From the NCBI RefSeq assembly GCF_018342065.1, contig NZ_JAFDOE010000002.1, positions 558,001 to 622,000 of the forward strand: a stretch of DNA of 64,000 nucleotides, written 5' to 3'. The notes under the pieces were generated by a model that had not been told where the DNA came from, searched no databases, and saw nothing but the letters and a program-made list of their open reading frames with translations. Made by a program: the position numbers and the translations under genes. Every line of letters begins with the position of its first letter. Position 1 is the stretch's first letter. Source of the DNA: Citrobacter sp. FP75. GTDB taxonomy: Bacteria > Pseudomonadota > Gammaproteobacteria > Enterobacterales > Enterobacteriaceae. This document shows, piece by piece, positions 60,264-64,000 of the stretch.

Positions 60264-61458
60264 TGTTTGCCCCCTCCCTGTCTAAAGCCTGTAGCAGCAT
60301 GCGTTTGGAAATAATGCCCACATACTGATGTTCCTCATCTACAACCGGCACCGCGCACGGCGCTTGCCCGACATGAGAAAGCAGCTCGCTCAGCGGTGTT
60401 TTCGCCTCCACGGCTAACGGTTCGTCGATCAGTGCGGCCTCAATACCCTGTGCCTGTTTTAAGGCAGCTTTTAATGAGTCGATGGAGACCACGCCGACAA
60501 ACTTATTACCGCGTTCGATCACGTAACCAAATTCACGATCTTTATCCTGCAATAATTGCAGGGCCGAACGTGGGCCAATCCCGGGGGTTTTGCGAATTAA
60601 GCCTTCAGGGCTACGACGGGAAATATCTTTCGCGCTGAATACCTGGCTAATATCAACGCCACGGAAGAAGGTGCGCACATAATCATTGGCCGGGTTATTC
60701 AGGATTTCATCCGGGGTACCGACCTGCACCACTTCACCATTTTGCATAATGGCAATGCGGTCACCAATACGCATGGCTTCGTCGAGATCGTGGGAAATAA
60801 AGACCACGGTTCGCTGATGCTTCGCCTGCAGTTTTACCAGCTCATCCTGCATCTCGGTACGAATTAAGGGATCGAGCGCAGAGAAGGCTTCATCCATTAA
60901 TAAGATGTCAGGGTTAATGGCTAATGCGCGGGCAAGACCGACACGCTGGCGCATACCACCGGAAAGTTCATCCGGGTATCCGTGAGCGTAATTCTCAAGC
61001 CCAACCTGGCGCAGCGCATCCAGTGCTTTTTCACGACGTTCATCCGCAGCAATACCGGCTAATTCCATACCGAAGGCCGTATTGTCCAGCACCGTCATGT
61101 GCGGCATCAGGGCAAAGGACTGGAATACCATCGCAATCTTTTTTCTGCGCACCTCGCGAAGTTCGGCATCGGATATCCGGGCGATGTCTACGCCGTCAAT
61201 CAGTACCTGTCCGCGGGTGGGTTCAATCAGGCGATTGAGAAGGCGTACCATTGTGGATTTACCCGAACCGGATAATCCCATGATGACAAATATCTCGCCT
61301 TCTTCAATGGCCAGACTGGCGTCTTTAACGCCAAGCGATAGCCCTGTTTTTTCCAGAATCTGCTCTTTTGAAAATCCTTTTTCAATATATTTGAACGCTC
61401 TCTGGGGATGCTCGCCAAATATTTTATAGAGATTTTTAACTTCTAATTTAATTGCCAT
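60256..61458 (-). CDS. proV: ProV, ProU ATPase
   Basis: A 400-residue ABC ATPase with Walker [10 protein letters not shown] near 61, signature LSGGMRQR, Walker B LLMDEAF, and two C-terminal CBS domains from about residue 280 that sense ionic strength. It powers glycine betaine and proline uptake. It is the first gene of proVWX, behind an osmotically controlled promoter. E. coli also has a silencing element inside early proV, bound by H-NS; the curved, AT-rich start of this gene could do the same. Confidence 0.96.
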   Translation of the reverse strand: MAIKLEVKNLYKIFGEHPQRAFKYIEKGFSKEQILEKTGLSLGVKDASLAIEEGEIFVIMGLSGSGKSTMVRLLNRLIEPTRGQVLIDGVDIARISDAELREVRRKKIAMVFQSFALMPHMTVLDNTAFGMELAGIAADERREKALDALRQVGLENYAHGYPDELSGGMRQRVGLARALAINPDILLMDEAFSALDPLIRTEMQDELVKLQAKHQRTVVFISHDLDEAMRIGDRIAIMQNGEVVQVGTPDEILNNPANDYVRTFFRGVDISQVFSAKDISRRSPEGLIRKTPGIGPRSALQLLQDKDREFGYVIERGNKFVGVVSIDSLKAALKQAQGIEAALIDEPLAVEAKTPLSELLSHVGQAPCAVPVVDEEHQYVGIISKRMLLQALDREGANNG

Positions 61459-61526
61459 GCAATAGAATGATTCCTGTTATTTGTTTATATCGATATATTA
61501 CCTGGTGGAAATAGTGACCTTTTTCT

Positions 61527-61554
61527 ACCCTAACATACTGAGAATCTGAGACAA
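61527..61554 (-). promoter_or_regulatory. Putative proU promoter
   Basis: On the minus strand TTGTCT and TAGGGT are separated by 16 bases, about 70-95 bp before proV. A poor -10 is characteristic of the osmotically induced proU P2 promoter, which I recall having a very similar sequence. Confidence 0.5.
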
Positions 61555-61764
61555 CCCTGAATTTGGTTATGGCATGAATATTGCCGAAGGCCAGGTGGCG
61601 GGATTTCCCATGATATAAGGGCTGAGCGTGGATAAGGCTTGATCGATATTTTTTGTAAATGACAGCGAAAATCCACCTGAATTGTTGAAATGCAGGCGAA
61701 TAATACGGCTAATATTGAGTGTAGATCACACAATGATATTTGTGTGATAAAAATGTGATCCCGT

Positions 61765-61802
61765 TAAAATAATAACGCGGAAAATGTAGGGTATTTTCCG
61801 CG
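61765..61802 (-). terminator. nrdHIEF terminator
   Basis: CGCGGAAAAT-GTAGGGT-ATTTTCCGCG, a perfect 10-bp stem, followed on the minus strand by TTATTATTTT. It lies 11 bases after nrdF. Confidence 0.75.
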
Positions 61803-61812
61803 AAAATGAGAA

Positions 61813-64000
<2,188 letters not shown>

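Larger units (their letters stand above)
61459..61812. other. nrdF-proV intergenic region
   Basis: Contains the nrdF terminator at the right, the likely proU promoter at the left, and an AT-rich middle (about 61660-61770) with several GTGTGATAAAAATGTGATC-like repeats suggestive of regulator or H-NS binding. No gene is seen. Confidence 0.6.

Overview
The window reads as ordinary enterobacterial chromosome. Gene order from ygbA/fhlA to nrdE follows the Escherichia coli order fhlA-hyp-hyc-asc-hydN-hypF-nor-srl-mltB-pncC-recA-recX-alaS-csrA-serV-arg tRNAs-yqaB-yqaA-gshA-luxS-emr-ygaZH-proU-nrdEF almost gene for gene. Protein sequences are close to E. coli but clearly distinct. The presence of ascBFG, a sitABCD operon beside fhlA without any SPI-1 type III secretion genes, five identical tRNA-Arg genes and one ERIC element point to Citrobacter (C. 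freundii group) as the likeliest source. This is an inference from synteny and recalled homologues, not a database result.

Layout. 1-2.6 kb: an uncharacterised two-part nucleoside-gate membrane protein pair (YjiH/YjiG-like) with an M20 metallopeptidase. 2.7-6.1 kb: sitABCD manganese/iron importer behind MntR and Fur sites. 6.3-7.1 kb: ygbA and a tandem Mop/TOBE molybdate-binding protein. 7.1-21.1 kb: the formate hydrogenlyase regulon, with fhlA and hypABCDE on the minus strand and the complete hycABCDEFGHI operon on the plus strand, both from sigma-54 promoters around FhlA-type inverted repeats. 21.2-25.8 kb: a SymE-type toxin gene under a LexA box and the ascFB/ascG beta-glucoside system. 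25.8-28.9 kb: hydN-hypF, the third FhlA-type unit. 28.9-33.3 kb: nitric oxide reductase norVW and its sigma-54 activator norR, with three NorR sites. 33.3-38.2 kb: srlAEBD-gutM-srlR-gutQ sorbitol operon. 38.4-45.5 kb: mltB, a small membrane protein, pncC, recA-recX, alaS, csrA.

45.5-47.0 kb is a tRNA array (one tRNA-Ser, five identical tRNA-Arg) containing two tandem 271-bp units. Each unit carries a chimeric tRNA-like element in which only the 3' end of tRNA-Arg is kept behind a foreign, foldable sequence. A 7-copy octanucleotide repeat follows. 47-50.3 kb: yqaBA, gshA, the sRNA MicA on the opposite strand, and luxS. 50.7-52.1 kb: a carbohydrate-type porin absent from this position in E. coli K-12. 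52.1-64 kb (minus strand): emrRAB efflux, ygaZH exporter, an MFS transporter, proVWX glycine betaine/proline uptake, and nrdF with the 3' part of nrdE cut by the window edge.

How it fits together. HypA-F build the NiFe(CN)2CO centre of HycE, HycI trims it, HycB/HydN-type ferredoxins link formate oxidation to hydrogen evolution, and FhlA/HycA set expression. The molbindin beside fhlA fits the molybdenum need of formate dehydrogenase H. SitABCD manganese import fits the Mn-using NrdEF reductase. norVW, norR and ygbA answer nitric oxide. recA, recX and the symE-like gene answer DNA damage through LexA. I saw no prophage, insertion sequence, CRISPR array or type III secretion gene. The signals that standard annotation would least explain are the chimeric tRNA-linked elements, the SOS-boxed SymE-like locus and the YjiHG-peptidase operon.
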